Notes: a model not told the origin generated them from the letters alone. DNA of 64,000 bases from Isoetes taiwanensis (GCA_021234155.1 JAJEKV010000064.1:4090001-4154000); one strand, 5' to 3'; counted from the first letter of the stretch, positions 23,517-34,975 are shown. Numbers and translations are program-made.

Positions 23517-25170
23517 CTCTATCCCAAAGTCTTATCAACAACGATGGGTCTGTTGTAAAATAAGTCCAGCTTGGCCATATTTATGCTTATTTGCAAAAGC
23601 TATCGCCCATGAGATCTACCATAATTTCTTTTTGGCCCATGAGGTTCATAAATATATACACATAAGGCACTATATTTATCCATTTCTCTCATTTTGCAAA
23701 TGTAATTTGAGCAACAGCACAACCTGACTGTCACGTTGTTTCATTTGAGTGTCAACCTAAGTGTCAACCTGAGTTTCATTTGCTGAACAGAAGCCTTACT
23801 TGTCCTATCTATGTCAATCATGCACTAGGAGGATCTCACACTCTTATCATTGTGTTATAACCGACATCCACGCAGGGTTAACTGGAAGCACAGCATTTAT
23901 ACACAGAGCTTTTCTTGTATGCAAAACAATGCCAAATTTAAGAAGCATGTTGTCAAGGCAGTGAAATGGACACCCAAAAGAACAAACGGCTTGAAAGCCA
24001 TTTCTGAGTTCATGCCTATATAGCTGGCAACTTGACGGGATGGTGAGACTTCTAACAAATGCAAATGGAAAGCAAATGTTATAAAACAAAGCAAATCATG
24101 TGCTCAACTTATAGAAGTAGTGCTTTTTGTTTGCACACACTATCCAAGGAGGCAATCACACTTTTATTAATCTTTTACGGCTCACATCCAAAGAAGGTAA
24201 CTGCAAGTACAACATCTGCGCAGAAATAGCTGGGCCTACATCAGTTTCATTTCCTGGACAGGAGCCTTACCTGTCCTATCTATGTCAACCATGCACTAGG
24301 AGGATCTGACACTCTTATCATTGTGTTATAACCCACATCCACACAAAGTTAACTGGAAGCACATGATTTGTACACAGAGCTTTCCTTGCATGCAAAACAA
24401 TACCAAATTTAAGAAGTATGCTGTCAAGACAGTGAAATGGACATTGTCCAACATCACCTGCAAAACTATTTACCAGAAAATGAAGCAAGCTGGCCTATGA
24501 CAGTTCCGGTAATAGGTAATTGAACAACATATATATTTAGATGCATCGAAGATTAGCATGGGAAGATGCTCGATGTTACTCATATCTGCTTCATTTCCTT
24601 ATGACTCGCAACTTCACATCCCCTATAATATAGTTGTAGTAGATTCAACAAAGAATAAAAGCACTAGATTCGATCAGTCTAGGTTACAGAAAATCAGCAA
24701 TTGGATACATGAGCTGGTGTCCATGATGCCATCGTCAAAGTACCATATCTACTTCCAGACGTTAGTATCATCTCCTTTCATGGCTCATGCATCTCTGTCC
24801 ATCATCACCTCCAAAAATAGTTAGCAGAAAATGAAACAAGTTGGAAAATTGCGACAGGCAAATGCCAGATAATACACGCCATTGTTTGCTACTCTGAGAC
24901 GAACAATATTTCCATCCCATATGCATCATTCACAAGAAAGCGGTAGACATGCTCTTGGAAGCCAGAGGAAAATGCTTGGAAGAAGAAGAAGGGTCGAGCT
25001 GCGCCATAGCCACGCCTGCGAAGGAATGGGCTGGATGACCGAGAGTTTACAGGCAGCCGCCAGTTTGGAGCAGTCACCAGCATATGCTAGGCATATGCCG
25101 ACATATACCTGGATATGCCCACATACCCACATAAACGAGGATTTGCCTCCCCTAGGGGCAACCCAAAAAT
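23517..25170. other. Unrelated DNA replacing the middle of LINE family B
   Basis: The LINE homology stops near 23,511 and resumes near 25,172. The family B section corresponding to about 17,180-18,330 of the plus copy is missing, and about 1.65 kb of other sequence lies in its place. Inside are two copies of a roughly 200-bp direct repeat (23,777-23,975 and 24,247-24,445). No coding function is recognised. Confidence 0.6.
23777..24445. repeat. Direct repeat pair of about 200 bp
   Basis: The segment 23,777-23,975 recurs at 24,247-24,445 with scattered substitutions. Both contain CTATCTATGTCAA, CACTCTTATCATTGTGTTAT and AAATTTAAGAAG(C/T)ATG. The period is about 470 bp. Confidence 0.75.
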
Positions 25171-25171
25171 T

Positions 25172-27540
25172 AGATGCTAGGGAAAAAGAATCCAACAAGG
25201 AAATGGCATTCTGCAAATTTTGCTCATCTGCCCTCAAGAAAAGGAAAGTGTCATTCGTATATTGATTACAGATCTCCTCTCCTGCAACCCATTATTCATA
25301 GGAAGTCCATGCAAGATTCTTTCTTGAGTGGTAAGAGAGAAGACCTGGGCAAGGACCTCTGTCACAACTGTAAATAACAATGGAGCTAATGGGCAGCCCT
25401 GACGGATGTCATGACCCACCTGAAAGAATGCTGAGGATTTCCCTTGGAAAAGAATAGAAGGCAAGCATAATAATGAAGCCTCATGACATCGGCTGTGAAT
25501 TATGCACCAAAACCAAAGCGTAAGAGACATTTCTCTAAGAAGGCCCAGTCAACATTGTCGTACCCTTTTGCAAAGTTCAGCTTCAAATATACAATTTCAT
25601 GCCCTGAAGTCGAGCCCAATAAATACCTTCATAAGCAGCAGCTACATTGTTTAATACGCATCGTCGTGGCAGAAATCCTGACTGTATAGAATCGGCAAGA
25701 ATATCTCGAAGCTTTTGTGCATAGGCTTTGGCAAAGATCTTGTATACAAAAGATACAAGGTGATAGGGCGCCAGTCCGAAATTGATGAAGGCTCGTTACA
25801 TTTGGGAATGAGAGAAATGTAGTCCAAGAATTCTGTCTAGACGTCTTTGCCTCTTGAAATCCTGAAATGCGTCGTACACATCATCGCCAACCTAATCCCA
25901 GGACTCCTGAAGGAGTCCATAGAAATACCATCAATTCCAGGACACTTTCCTTTCTTCAAAAGGAAGGTAGCGTCTGCTAAATCATTCACCGTAATCTCTG
26001 TTTCTAGAGCAGCTCTTTGATCCTCAGATATAATAGGATGTATCTTTGCAAGTAATGCCTCTTGACAATCTGATTGAAAGGGAAGACGATGAGAAGCAAA
26101 AAAGGAAGAAAAGTGGCCATGCAGAAAGAACTTAAGTTGCTCAGGATCAGAGATGAGAGGCCCATCTTGAACTTAGAGAGACACCATCGCAGAAGCTTGT
26201 CTCCAAATTTTTGCAGCTCTGAAAAAGAAGCTTGTGCAGTGATCCCCCTCGTTGAACCATTCTAGGCTGGCTTTAACTCGAGCATGATTAACTTGCTCAG
26301 CTTCCATCTGTCTAATGATGGCCAGAAGCTGCTTCTCCTCCTGGGCATCTGATGGTACAACAGACCTGCAAGCCACTAACTGTTGGTACAGACAATCAGA
26401 ATCCCTTGATTAGCAGCAACTCGCTGACGATCTCAATTCTTAGCAAAGGACTTCACGGCAGCCAGAGCATCAACAATCCCAACCATTCCTTTCCTTCTCA
26501 CAAATGCAGAGGACCAGGCTTGCCTGCATCCATTCTTAAACTCCTCATCCTTCAAGTATGACACAGGCTTGCCTGCATCCATTCTTAAACTCCTCATCCT
26601 TCAAGTATGACGTGTTTAGCATGAACTAACTCTTGGTCCTGCTATGCACCCCATCCTGAGGACAAAAGAAATACTGCGGATTGTGATCTGAAATAGACTG
26701 TCAAGCATGTTTTGGTGAGAAAAATTATGCAAATATGTAGCTGCCAATGCATATAATATCCCCTATTATGATGTGCATATGCTCTACCAGCTTCAAGCCA
26801 GCCATTGCACAAGTGAAGGTTCCATCGCCATCCACCTCTACCAAACCACAATCATGCATCAAGTGCTGCCACTTTTCACGTTCAAAGCCTTGGACGATTT
26901 CTGATCCTCTGTCGCACCGATCAACTTCCAACTCCACTATATTGAAGTCACTCACCAACAACCATGCAATATGAGCTCCCAGTCGAACTAGTTTGGATCT
27001 CAAAGCAAGCCAGCATGCACCTCTCTGATGAGGTCTATTGTGCGCATACACATTCACTAGTCCCCATTCTTGTCCCTTATCAAACCACTTGATAATGATC
27101 CAACGACCAAATCTGTCAACATGAGTGAATGTGACTGCTATATCATGTCTCCATGCTGTAAGGACCCCCGCTTTTGTCGAGTCTACTGCAGCCACCAAGA
27201 CCTTATATTGTCTACCTACTACAGAAGCTACCTTTTGCACATCCTCCTTTTTGCACTTGTGCTCTTGTAGACAATAGAAATATGAATTCAACCTAGCAAG
27301 ATCCATAGGACGTCTGCTCCTTTTGGTTGGGGAAGAAGCAACTCTGGTGGCCAGTGTTCCAAATCCATGAAGTCACTATGAGCATATGATGCTTCCATTT
27401 GATCAGCCCAGGTCAGTCCAGATGATGCAGGAAGGGTTGTAACGATGGTAGCCACTGCTGGTTCAACTGGAATAGCACACTCATCAAGAAGAGATTGTGG
27501 TGCGATAGTGCAATGGATTTTTAATTTGCTACTTATAAAC
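25172..27540 (-). pseudogene. L1-type LINE (family B), inverted copy, 5' part: endonuclease and N-terminal reverse transcriptase
   Basis: Continuation of the inverted family B copy. At its 5' side an AP-endonuclease-like domain (27,306-26,725) carries CLQEHKCKKEDV, WGLVNVYAHN and LLVSDFNIVELEVDR, the last being the GDFN motif with G replaced by S. The linker region follows, with a Glu-rich SDAQEEKQ block at 26,376-26,173, then the reverse transcriptase down to 25,172. Many stops interrupt it. A frame break near 27,300 separates the endonuclease from an upstream frame (27,542-27,288) that may be the end of ORF1. A roughly 48-bp tandem duplication sits at 26,516-26,610. The copy is dead. Confidence 0.8.
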
Positions 27541-27559
27541 ATATATACAACATTTTAGA

Positions 27560-28200
27560 AGCAAATTCGCTACTATATTGATTCAAAAAGAAGTTAATAC
27601 ATCCAAGATTTTCGTGCTAGACTACCACTTGCTACCTCGGAGTTGTCTTGCCAACTCTAAGTCCTTTGGCATTTGCCATTTCAGAGTCACCTTGCCAACT
27701 GCAGGTCCTTTGGCAATGATTGTGGCTCCCTTTATGCAGATGACACAAAGATTGATATCCCCAGAGGTGGATACCAAATAGGCAAGGTTGCATCATGCAA
27801 TGCTGCCAAAGCTACACCTTAAAATCGGAGGTCAGTGTTATAATCTTGTACTACCTCCCTGATTAGCCTCTAAAAGCTCAACTTTGGAATTAGGAGTTCC
27901 ATGCTCTTTTAGTGCTGCTAGCTAAGTTTGAATCTATGCTTCTTCTTTTGCATGATTGGCAGGGATTCCTGAGGTCTTCCTCTATATCTTCTAGATTCTC
28001 TTCCTGGGTGATGTTGTGTTGGCATGCTCCTCTGCCTTGTGTCGCTGCAATGGTTGCTGCACTGGCCTTCTTAGTGTACTTCCTTATTCTTCTGATGGTG
28101 TTGGCTAGAGGATCGATGATGTTAACAGGAATGGCAGTGGCTATAGGTGTTGTGCTCTTCCTTGTAGTCTACTTGCCCAATCTCCATTTCATGTTGGGTC
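27560..28200. other. Unassigned region with coding-like fragments
   Basis: Minus-strand fragments around 27,960-27,600 look protein-like but are broken by stops. The plus-strand frame 27,912-28,220 is hydrophobic but matches nothing I know. No call is made. Confidence 0.25.
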
Positions 28201-28207
28201 CTTGTGA

Positions 28208-29184
28208 TGTTCCAGGATAATATATGGTATAAATACCTATATTATACAGCCACCTCACTAGTGCATATCGACTACGGCGACATCGACCCGACCTTGACAA
28301 AGGATAGTACCATGGGGTACAACCATTGGAACTGGTTATATTGCATATATCCTTGTAAACATGGGCATATAACCTCATATTGCCACATGGCAAAGCCCTA
28401 GAGGCCTTTTAGATTCCAACCCTAAAGCGGGTATATACGATCCCCTTGATGTCTAGAGTTTATTGGAGAGCATTGTGGGCTAGGTCTCATAGCTTGCAAG
28501 TGTGGGCAAGGTATGGGCTCGACACCTCCTATCTGATGCATCGCCTCAATGGTGTTCAAGTCATATACGAGCAGTGGCTCCCTAACTCGCCGATGATTGG
28601 CATGACATCTTCTGGAGGGAAGTGATCTCCTCCTGCCTCATCAGGACTAGGGAGGTGCAACCTAGGAGTAGCCCCTTTGGTGATGGCTCCAGTAGACTAC
28701 GGTTAAACTCCAAGACTTATTAGCCTATCTGCAAAGTGTGCACAGGAGGGGTGGATGGAGTGGACTACCCAACGACTATGTTCTATGCCAGTCGAATCTA
28801 GTGCCATGAATTATCTACATTGACTTCGCTGGAGGCCCAAGCTGTCAATCTATCTCTATGAGTTGAGCTTTGGAAGGATTTCCCTTTGTTGATGTTGTTG
28901 TTATTGTTTATCATTTCAGATGCTATATTGTTATAGTGATCCCACCCTTCGAGGTGGATATGTATTAATGTGATGTTTTATACTTATGTTATACGCTTAT
29001 GCAGCTTGGTCGATCCCGAGAAGACGGGATGAATGACACGTCCATTCTTCCCTGTCATTGCTCACCATCAAGAAGGAGGGAGCTCGCCAGATGGGCAGCC
29101 TCGTGTTGGCGTGCTCAGCCTAAGGGGAGGGATCTTCAGTTCCTATACGATCCGGGTATCATATATGAGCAGGGAGCATCACAA
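28208..29184 (+). mobile_element. Lone LTR of an LTR retrotransposon (left edge uncertain)
   Basis: The right edge is set by the primer-binding site that follows it: the sequence ends in ACA, and TGGTATCAGAGC starts one base later at 29,185. A TATA-box-like TATAAATA lies at 28,228-28,235, placed as in the U3 promoter of an LTR. The left edge is not proven; 28,208 is a TG-starting candidate near the TATA box. No gag-pol follows, so only the 5' LTR and leader remain. The superfamily (copia or gypsy) cannot be told from this. Confidence 0.55.
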
Positions 29185-29196
29185 TGGTATCAGAGC
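29185..29196 (+). promoter_or_regulatory. Primer-binding site complementary to initiator tRNA-Met
   Basis: TGGTATCAGAGC is the standard primer-binding site of plant LTR retrotransposons, complementary to the 3' end of initiator tRNA-Met. It lies directly after the LTR end. Confidence 0.85.
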
Positions 29197-29634
29197 AATG
29201 ATCATGGTTGATCAAGATCGAGCACTAGGCATTTCCTAGTGGTACTAACAGCCTAGATATTCAGTCTTGGAGCTAAAATTCCAAGCAAGAACCTCGAATA
29301 ATAGGAGAAAGGTTTTTCTTCTCATCTTAGAATAAAGCACAATTTCATTAAAATGAAAAATTTCGTGATTCCAATTAGGGACGAAATTATTTTTTAGTGT
29401 TTTTTATGACCAATTTTTGAGCTATTATGGCGCCATTATGTGTATTCCTGCATGTGAAGTGCCATTATCTGGTGCCATTAGAAATATGACAATGCAAAAA
29501 ATACAGCTAAGAACAAGATTAATTTACAACAAGCAAGATTTGCATATCCATAGACAGTTAGAGACACGATCAATGTGTGAGTTCAATAAATTTATATACA
29601 AAAATATTATTTTTACATTTGAGGTACACATAAT

Positions 29635-30426
29635 TTACAAGTCTTTCTCTGCTGTATCAGGTTCTTCAGTGTCAACAATAGGATTAGATGGTCCAGCACT
29701 GCTGATGGGATCAAAATCAAATGTATGGGTAGGGAGGTCAGCTTCATCGAGATTGTCGAGGTCGAACTTAGCTTCTCTAATAGCCTCGTAGTTAATATTA
29801 GCAATCTCAGATGATTTAGGTTGGGCTTGGCCTGTTTGTGCATGTTCATCACCTTCATCTTCAACAACACCTTGATGCTGGGATGCAGGGATTGCAGCCA
29901 AGATAGGATTGAGCACGCGGTCTAGTCTATTAAGAATTCCCTTCAGGCACTGCTGTTTGGTCGGATCATGTTTGAACATGATGCAGAACTTTATGAATTA
30001 ACCCAGCTCTGCCAAAGGTACCACAGGAGAAGTAATCGAACATTCCTGTACCTGGCTATACCAGCTTGTGCATGAGGTAGGTGCAAGTTGCAGGACCCAA
30101 CTGATTTCTCATTATGATTTCTCCGGGTAAGCCTTGCCAACTGTACCTGAATCTGCTGCAAAAGAGTTTTTCAGTCATGGCCTCAGTCTCCCCGTCCGCC
30201 TCTTCTTCATTGTGAGCAAGAAGTGGTGAAAGTTGCTATGGGTGATTGGCATAGGAAAACCTGAGGTCAATCTCTTCGACAATAGTCAGGGCAGAAGACT
30301 GGATCTTCGTGGCGTAGACGAGTGCATATGGTTCCAACACCCCTGGTTGGTGTCGGATTCTTGTACTCATCCTCATACATGCCAATATAAACTCTGGACT
30401 TAGAGTCCAGGTTATCCAATACTGAG
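29635..30426 (-). pseudogene. C-terminal part of the ParB-like-domain gene, cut off by an inversion
   Basis: Reading on the minus strand from 30,426, the sequence encodes VLDNLDSKSRVYIGMYEDEY, after a frameshift EPYALVYATKIQSSALTIVE, and, with further breaks, an acidic C-terminal tail (29,979-29,635) ending at TAA. It has no start of its own. Its 5' edge coincides with the point where LINE homology begins on the other side. I infer that it is the displaced continuation of the frame that stops making sense at about 37,656. The block around EPYALVYATK could be a late strand of a DNA methyltransferase-like fold, but this is weak. Confidence 0.5.
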
Positions 30427-32110
30427 AAGGCTTTTGACACAGTGCCCCGGGACAAGTTATGGGACAGACTGCGGCAGCTGGGGACCCCTCTTGACTTGCA
30501 GAATGCAATATATAGGCTATATGAGGCATGCTCAGGCCGTATCACATCGTCAGGACAGCCAATAATCAGTAGTATTAGAGTGCGTCAGGGTTGCCCCCTC
30601 TCCCCTACACTCTTTGGCCTATACATTGACCAGCTGGAAGATTGGCTCTCTGAGCACGGAGGTGCGGGCGCCCATCTCATGCATCACACAATCCGGCAAC
30701 TCATATATGCTGATAATGTCAACCTCCTGGCCTATACTCCAGAGGATATGCAACGTCACCTGGATGCTCTTGACACTTTTTGCCGATTCACTGGCATGCG
30801 AGTTAACTTGGCCAAAACTAGTTTCATCATCCCGTCAGCCAAGGCTTCCCTCATTCACTTAACAGGGACAAGATGTAGAGGTGGCTCCGACCTACAAGTA
30901 CTTGGGGATCGAGTTCTCTGCTACCACCCACTGGGATGCTGCCATCAGGTTGCGGGTCACGGCGGGTTGAAAAGCACTATATGCCATGCAGAACAACAGC
31001 CACAAGGCAGAGTTGTATGCCTGGAGGCCACCAATCACACTTGTTTAAGGCCTTGGTCGAGACGGTCCTCTTGTATGGGGCAGAAATGTGGGGTTTGGTG
31101 ATATCCCTCAATACCTGGAATGACCTCGAGCAGGTGCAGAAAGCCTTCTTGGTACGAGCCCTTGGGGTAAAGTCCACAGTTCCATACCAGATCCTACTCC
31201 AGGAGACATGTTTTCTACCCCTTCAACGGGTTGCATTGGAACGCCATATCATTTACTTCCAGAAGGTGGTCACTATGGGTGATACATGTTTGCCCAACCT
31301 TGCTTTGGCCATGGCGATGGGTCCCCAACGCCTCAAAGCCTACTGGAAGGACAAGCAAGCTCAGTGGTTCTCACGCCGGGGTGTACAGGCAAACAGATAC
31401 GTACATGTACGGACAAAGAAAGATCACAATGCACTTAAGCTGTACCTAGATGCTATTTTCCTTTGCAAGCTCTAAGATGCAGATGCTCTGACGCACGTTA
31501 AGCTGGCACACTATCAGCAAGTCAATCCTAGGCTTACGAGAGGCCCACACCAGTACTTGTACACCCATTTGCCCATGAAGAAGCGCAGACTTATAGCTTC
31601 CATTTGCACGGGTGCACATCGTCTCCGCATTGAGACCGGACGTGGGGCCGGGAAGCACGGGAGGAAAGGCTTTGCCAGTGTTGCCACCAGGCGCCATTGA
31701 GGATGAATGTCATGCCCTCCAGATCTGCCCAGCGCTTGCCCATATCCGAGAGCGGTATGTTCGATTACTAGTGCCTGGCCAACCGTTGCATGAGTTATTG
31801 AATATGGCGTCAGTGGGTTTGTTGGGGTCATACCTCCAGGAGGTTATGGATGCACGGACTCAGTTGTGTCCTCCGGGACAGTATTGAGCTATCCTAAACA
31901 ATTGTACAGCGTGCCAGCATACTTATTATTGCTAAGGTTTTTCCCTCGAAAACCCTTCGGGGCGGGGGGGTTTTAATCCTGACAGTAATACGCTTACTGC
32001 TCTCTTTTTGTTTGGGTCCCATATGCCAATTGGTCTCCGTGGATGATAAAAAATCTATTCTATTCTATTCTATTCTATTCTATTCTATTCTATTCTATTC
32101 ATTAAATGAG
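30427..32110 (+). pseudogene. LINE family A, 3' half (split by an inversion)
   Basis: Plus-strand LINE starting abruptly inside motif A of the reverse transcriptase: KAFDTVPRDKLWDRL, then IRVRQGCPLSPTLFGLYIDQ (motif B) and LIYADNVNLLA (motif C, YADN in place of YADD). Frameshifts lead to the downstream block (30,936-31,475) and the C-terminal part (31,612-31,887), where IEDECHALQICPA marks the remaining zinc-knuckle region. The 3' UTR carries an AAAACCCTT...GGGGTTTT stem near 31,945-31,975, the terminal hairpin (GCC 32,025, GGT 32,032) and a (TATTC)n tail to about 32,100. The missing 5' half is on the opposite strand at 37,657-39,075. Confidence 0.85.
32055..32101 (+). repeat. (TATTC)n tail of LINE family A
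   Basis: About nine tandem TATTC units directly follow the element's terminal GTGGATGATAAAAAATC. The copy at 44.2 kb carries the same pentamer in reverse complement. Confidence 0.9.
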
Positions 32111-32317
32111 AGCAAATCATTAAAATGAAGCAAAAAGGAATATTCCTTAAAGGTTCTCTTTTGCCATTAACAACTAAGGTAAAATGGAGTAAATTGTACT
32201 TTGACCTCCTAAAATTGGTTTTCTTTTTCTTTTTTTGCATGAAGAGAATAATTGCTATACTAAATTAACAGTTTCTAACACAACTAAAATTCGCCTCAAG
32301 TGTGTTTTAGATAGGTA

Positions 32318-32420
32318 GATATTATTTTAACGTCCATGGAGACCACATAAGGCCATGGGATAGAACTATACACAGTACGACTCTGAAATCTTTCAGACTC
32401 GAGACATAGCTATTCTAGGA
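32318..32420 (-). repeat. LINE family A 3' end only, minus strand
   Basis: A very short 5'-truncated copy: a TAGATAGG-type tail, the CGTCCATGGAG block (one change from the usual CCACGG) and the hairpin (GACC 32,343-32,346, GGCC 32,353-32,356). It lies only about 215 bp from the tail of the previous, opposite-strand copy. Confidence 0.65.
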
Positions 32421-32429
32421 CTAGTATGT

Positions 32430-33090
32430 TACCATTAAGCCCAAGGACCAAAGAAAGCTCTTCCTTTTAAAGAACAAAATTTTTACGCAAAAACTTGATT
32501 AAAATCATCAAAGATGCAAAGTCCTTGTAGGTTGAGCTCATCCTACAACCTACTTTCTTTGCTTTCCTTCCCTTCCCTTGAGTCCACATTTCTAACTCAT
32601 ATCTTCCTTTGAAGGCATTAATTGCAAGTGTATGTAGCCAGCGAACCTCACATTTAGCCATCAATCATTCTTCTTTGATTGTGCCTTTTACTTTTGCTAT
32701 CTAGAAGGGTCAAGCTTTGTCATCATCTCAGTTGGAAGATCAATTAACATTTCTTTTGCAGTCTCTATAACATTACCACAAGAGTCTTGACTAGAGTATC
32801 TTGGTTCAAGGTACATGGCATGACCCTCTTCTAGGCGGACATGCTACTTTAGCATTCCTTATTTCTGCATGGTTATAGGATTGATGGAGGATGTTAGTCC
32901 ACTCAAAGAGATACTCCATCTTGTTCAAGAAAAAAGTTTCTCTACCACTGCTGGCCTTCTTTTGCGGAGTACTCAAAGCCCAAGCATATTCCTCTCTCAA
33001 TGATCTGCTAGGATATCTTTTTGGGAGTTTCAAGTGGAAGTTGCTCTGCACATTCTACCAACCTTGACTTGGAACATGTTTGAGAAAGCG
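32430..33090. other. Unassigned, possibly old retroelement sequence
   Basis: A minus-strand open piece at 32,664-32,467 is basic and protein-like, with more broken protein-like sequence up to 33,050. No motif is recognisable. Confidence 0.25.
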
Positions 33091-33093
33091 CAA

Positions 33094-33571
33094 TGTAACA
33101 GTTCTTGGTTTGGCCACTACCGAGTACCGCATTCACACTGTACCGCCTCATCCTCGGAGTTCCAGACTCCCCCACCAATGCAGAAGAATCATTGATTCTT
33201 CTAAGAATGCTCTCAGAGGATCAAAGGCAATTCAAGAATGTATTACAAAGAACTCTCTTTTCCAAAAACGTGTTGCTGCCCTCCAAAGGGGCTTTCTTAA
33301 ATACTCCACCAAATTGCCTAGTTCTTGGATCAATGGAAAGCCAAGGGGCCAAAACCCTAAATTGACCCTTGGCAACTCTTGGATTGATTTCCTGCCTTCA
33401 GGGCAATCATGGGAAGGAGAGGCATCCATGGTCTTCATGCTGCCCTCCTTGAGCTTTTCTGATATGTTTTGGGCCAAATGGCATCATGCCATGTCACCTC
33501 CTTAAAAGTGGATTTTTAGCATAGCTAATTTTGTTAAATTAATAAATGATCATGCCCCCATGTCTATAACA
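33094..33571 (-). mobile_element. 3' LTR of a Ty3/gypsy chromovirus remnant
   Basis: On the minus strand the LTR starts TGTTATAG at 33,571, directly after a purine-rich tract (complement of 33,572-33,590, AAGGGGGTGG type) typical of the polypurine tract that primes plus-strand synthesis. A TATTTAAG promoter-like box lies at 33,303-33,296. The other end is placed at 33,094, where the sequence reads TGTAACAG on plus, giving TG...CA ends and about 478 bp. That end is inferred from the terminal dinucleotides only. Confidence 0.5.
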
Positions 33572-33604
33572 TACCACCCCCTTCAAGTTCTTGGTCCCCA
33601 AGGA

Positions 33605-33712
33605 TGGTGGGAGTTTTTCGAAACCCGTCCCTGGGTCACGTAGTGACTATGGTTTCGCCTAGTCCCTTCAGAAACCCGTTCCCTGGGTCACCTAGTGACC
33701 ATAGTTTTGTAG
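33605..33712. repeat. Short tandem duplication of about 55 bp
   Basis: The phrase AAACCCGT(T)CCCTGGGTCAC followed by TAGTGAC occurs at about 33,621 and again at about 33,671. It lies between the polypurine tract and the end of the pol remnant. Confidence 0.7.
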
Positions 33713-33775
33713 CTCATTGTTTGGTGGACGTCCTACTTGCCATCCCTGATGCAAGTTCCTAATTTATCTTTATTC

Positions 33776-34610
33776 TTAGGTAAGTAACCTCTTATTCACT
33801 CGATCAATCCTTCCGTGGCCTCCATGGGTTTGAATCTGCTGATGGTTTTGTTGTACGTACTTTTCACACTCCCATGTGGCCTCGGAGAGTGGTTGATCTC
33901 GCCACAATATCAAGTACTCTGCAATATTCTGATTGCGCAGCTTCTGAATGTGAGTGTCTAAAATTGCCTCAGGAGTTATCTGCGAGCTAAGGGCTAGGGG
34001 TATTGTTGCCGAGCTATAACGTTGTCCGTGGGCAATATTGCTGTTCACACGGAACACAAGGTGCATTCCTATTACATTTGGGAGCTCCAACTCATATGAT
34101 GTCTCATTGATCCTTCTCAACACCTTAAAGGGTCCAGCATATCGGGGCATCAATTTGGAAATTTTTCCCTTGACCAATGGTTTCAAGGTCTCTACCTTGA
34201 GTGCTGAAGGGTAAACTATTCGTAGAAAGCGTAATCACCTTCCTTGAAGGTTAACTCTCTACGATATTTATTAGCACTTACCCTGGCTCGATCTTGAGCC
34301 TTCTTTAAGTTTGCCCTACACTGATATAATGTGGCTTGTATATCTTCCAACATATAGATAGCCGCATCAGTTTTCAAGGCTTGATTCGTCCCCATATAGA
34401 ACCTTGGGTTCCTACCCATCATTGACATAAAGGGACTCATTTTGGGTACCTGTGTGGTATGCGTTGTTACAAGTGAATTCAACATAGGGCAAGTATTTTC
34501 TTACTTGGACTATTTCTCAAACACAAAACTTCTTAACATATCCTCTAGGATTCGCTCTGTTTGTCCATCAGTCTGGGGATGATTTCCACTACCCATACTG
34601 AGACTCAATC
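33776..34610 (-). pseudogene. Ty3/gypsy chromovirus remnant: integrase C terminus and chromodomain
   Basis: The minus-strand frames 34,485-34,216 and 34,186-33,776 encode the end of a retrotransposon polyprotein. Before the first, QTDGQTER (near 34,560) is the end of the integrase core. RVSANKYRRELTFKEGDYA and KLMPRYAGPFKVLRRI are the integrase GPY/F module. ILDTHIQKLRN...EYLILWRDQPLSEATWE is the C-terminal chromodomain that directs chromoviruses to heterochromatin. A stop and frameshift near 34,200 separates the frames, and everything upstream of the integrase end is gone. Confidence 0.85.
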
Positions 34611-34674
34611 ACGACAATAAATAGATGCATCAGCCACAATAGATTGCAAATAAGGGTAAGCAAAACAACTATGG

Positions 34675-34721
34675 AGCTCTCATGATGCAAATGGCACGAC
34701 GCCATTTGCATCATGAGAGCT
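34675..34721. repeat. Perfect 21-bp inverted repeat with a 5-nt loop
   Basis: Arms 34,675-34,695 and 34,701-34,721 are exact reverse complements around the loop ACGAC. The inner part is the ATGGC...GCCAT palindrome that recurs downstream. Confidence 0.92.
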
Positions 34722-34975
34722 GCATGATTGTTTATGAGGCAGCATGTCTATTAATTTTATGAGACTTGTGTTGGCCCACCATTGAGGGGCAAATGGCGCC
34801 ACGACACCATTTGCATCGTGAGAGCTGCATATTTGTTTTCGTGGCAGCATGTCCATTAGTTTTATGAGTCGTATTGGCCCAGTTGAAGGGCAAACGACGC
34901 CACAACGCCCTTTGCATCTTGAGAGGTACATATGTATTTTGCAAACCAGCATGTCCATTCGTTCTCTTTGCCTAA
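34701..34975. repeat. About 100-bp tandem repeat (2.5 units) upstream of the ParB-like gene
   Basis: Units begin near 34,701, 34,805 and 34,905. Each starts with (G/A)CC(A/C)TTTGCATC(A/G/T)TGAGAG, continues with a GGCAGCATGTC(T/C)ATTA-type block and ends in the GGCAAA(T/C)G(G/A)CGCCAC(A/G)AC palindrome. They diverge progressively. They lie between the gypsy remnant and the first open frame of the ParB-like gene, so they may belong to its promoter. Confidence 0.75.

Noticed and set aside
30420-32110. Twin-priming as the cause of the split LINE
   Set aside because: Twin-primed halves should be adjacent; here they are about 5.5 kb apart, with a gypsy remnant and a second broken gene whose own halves also rejoin by the same inversion.
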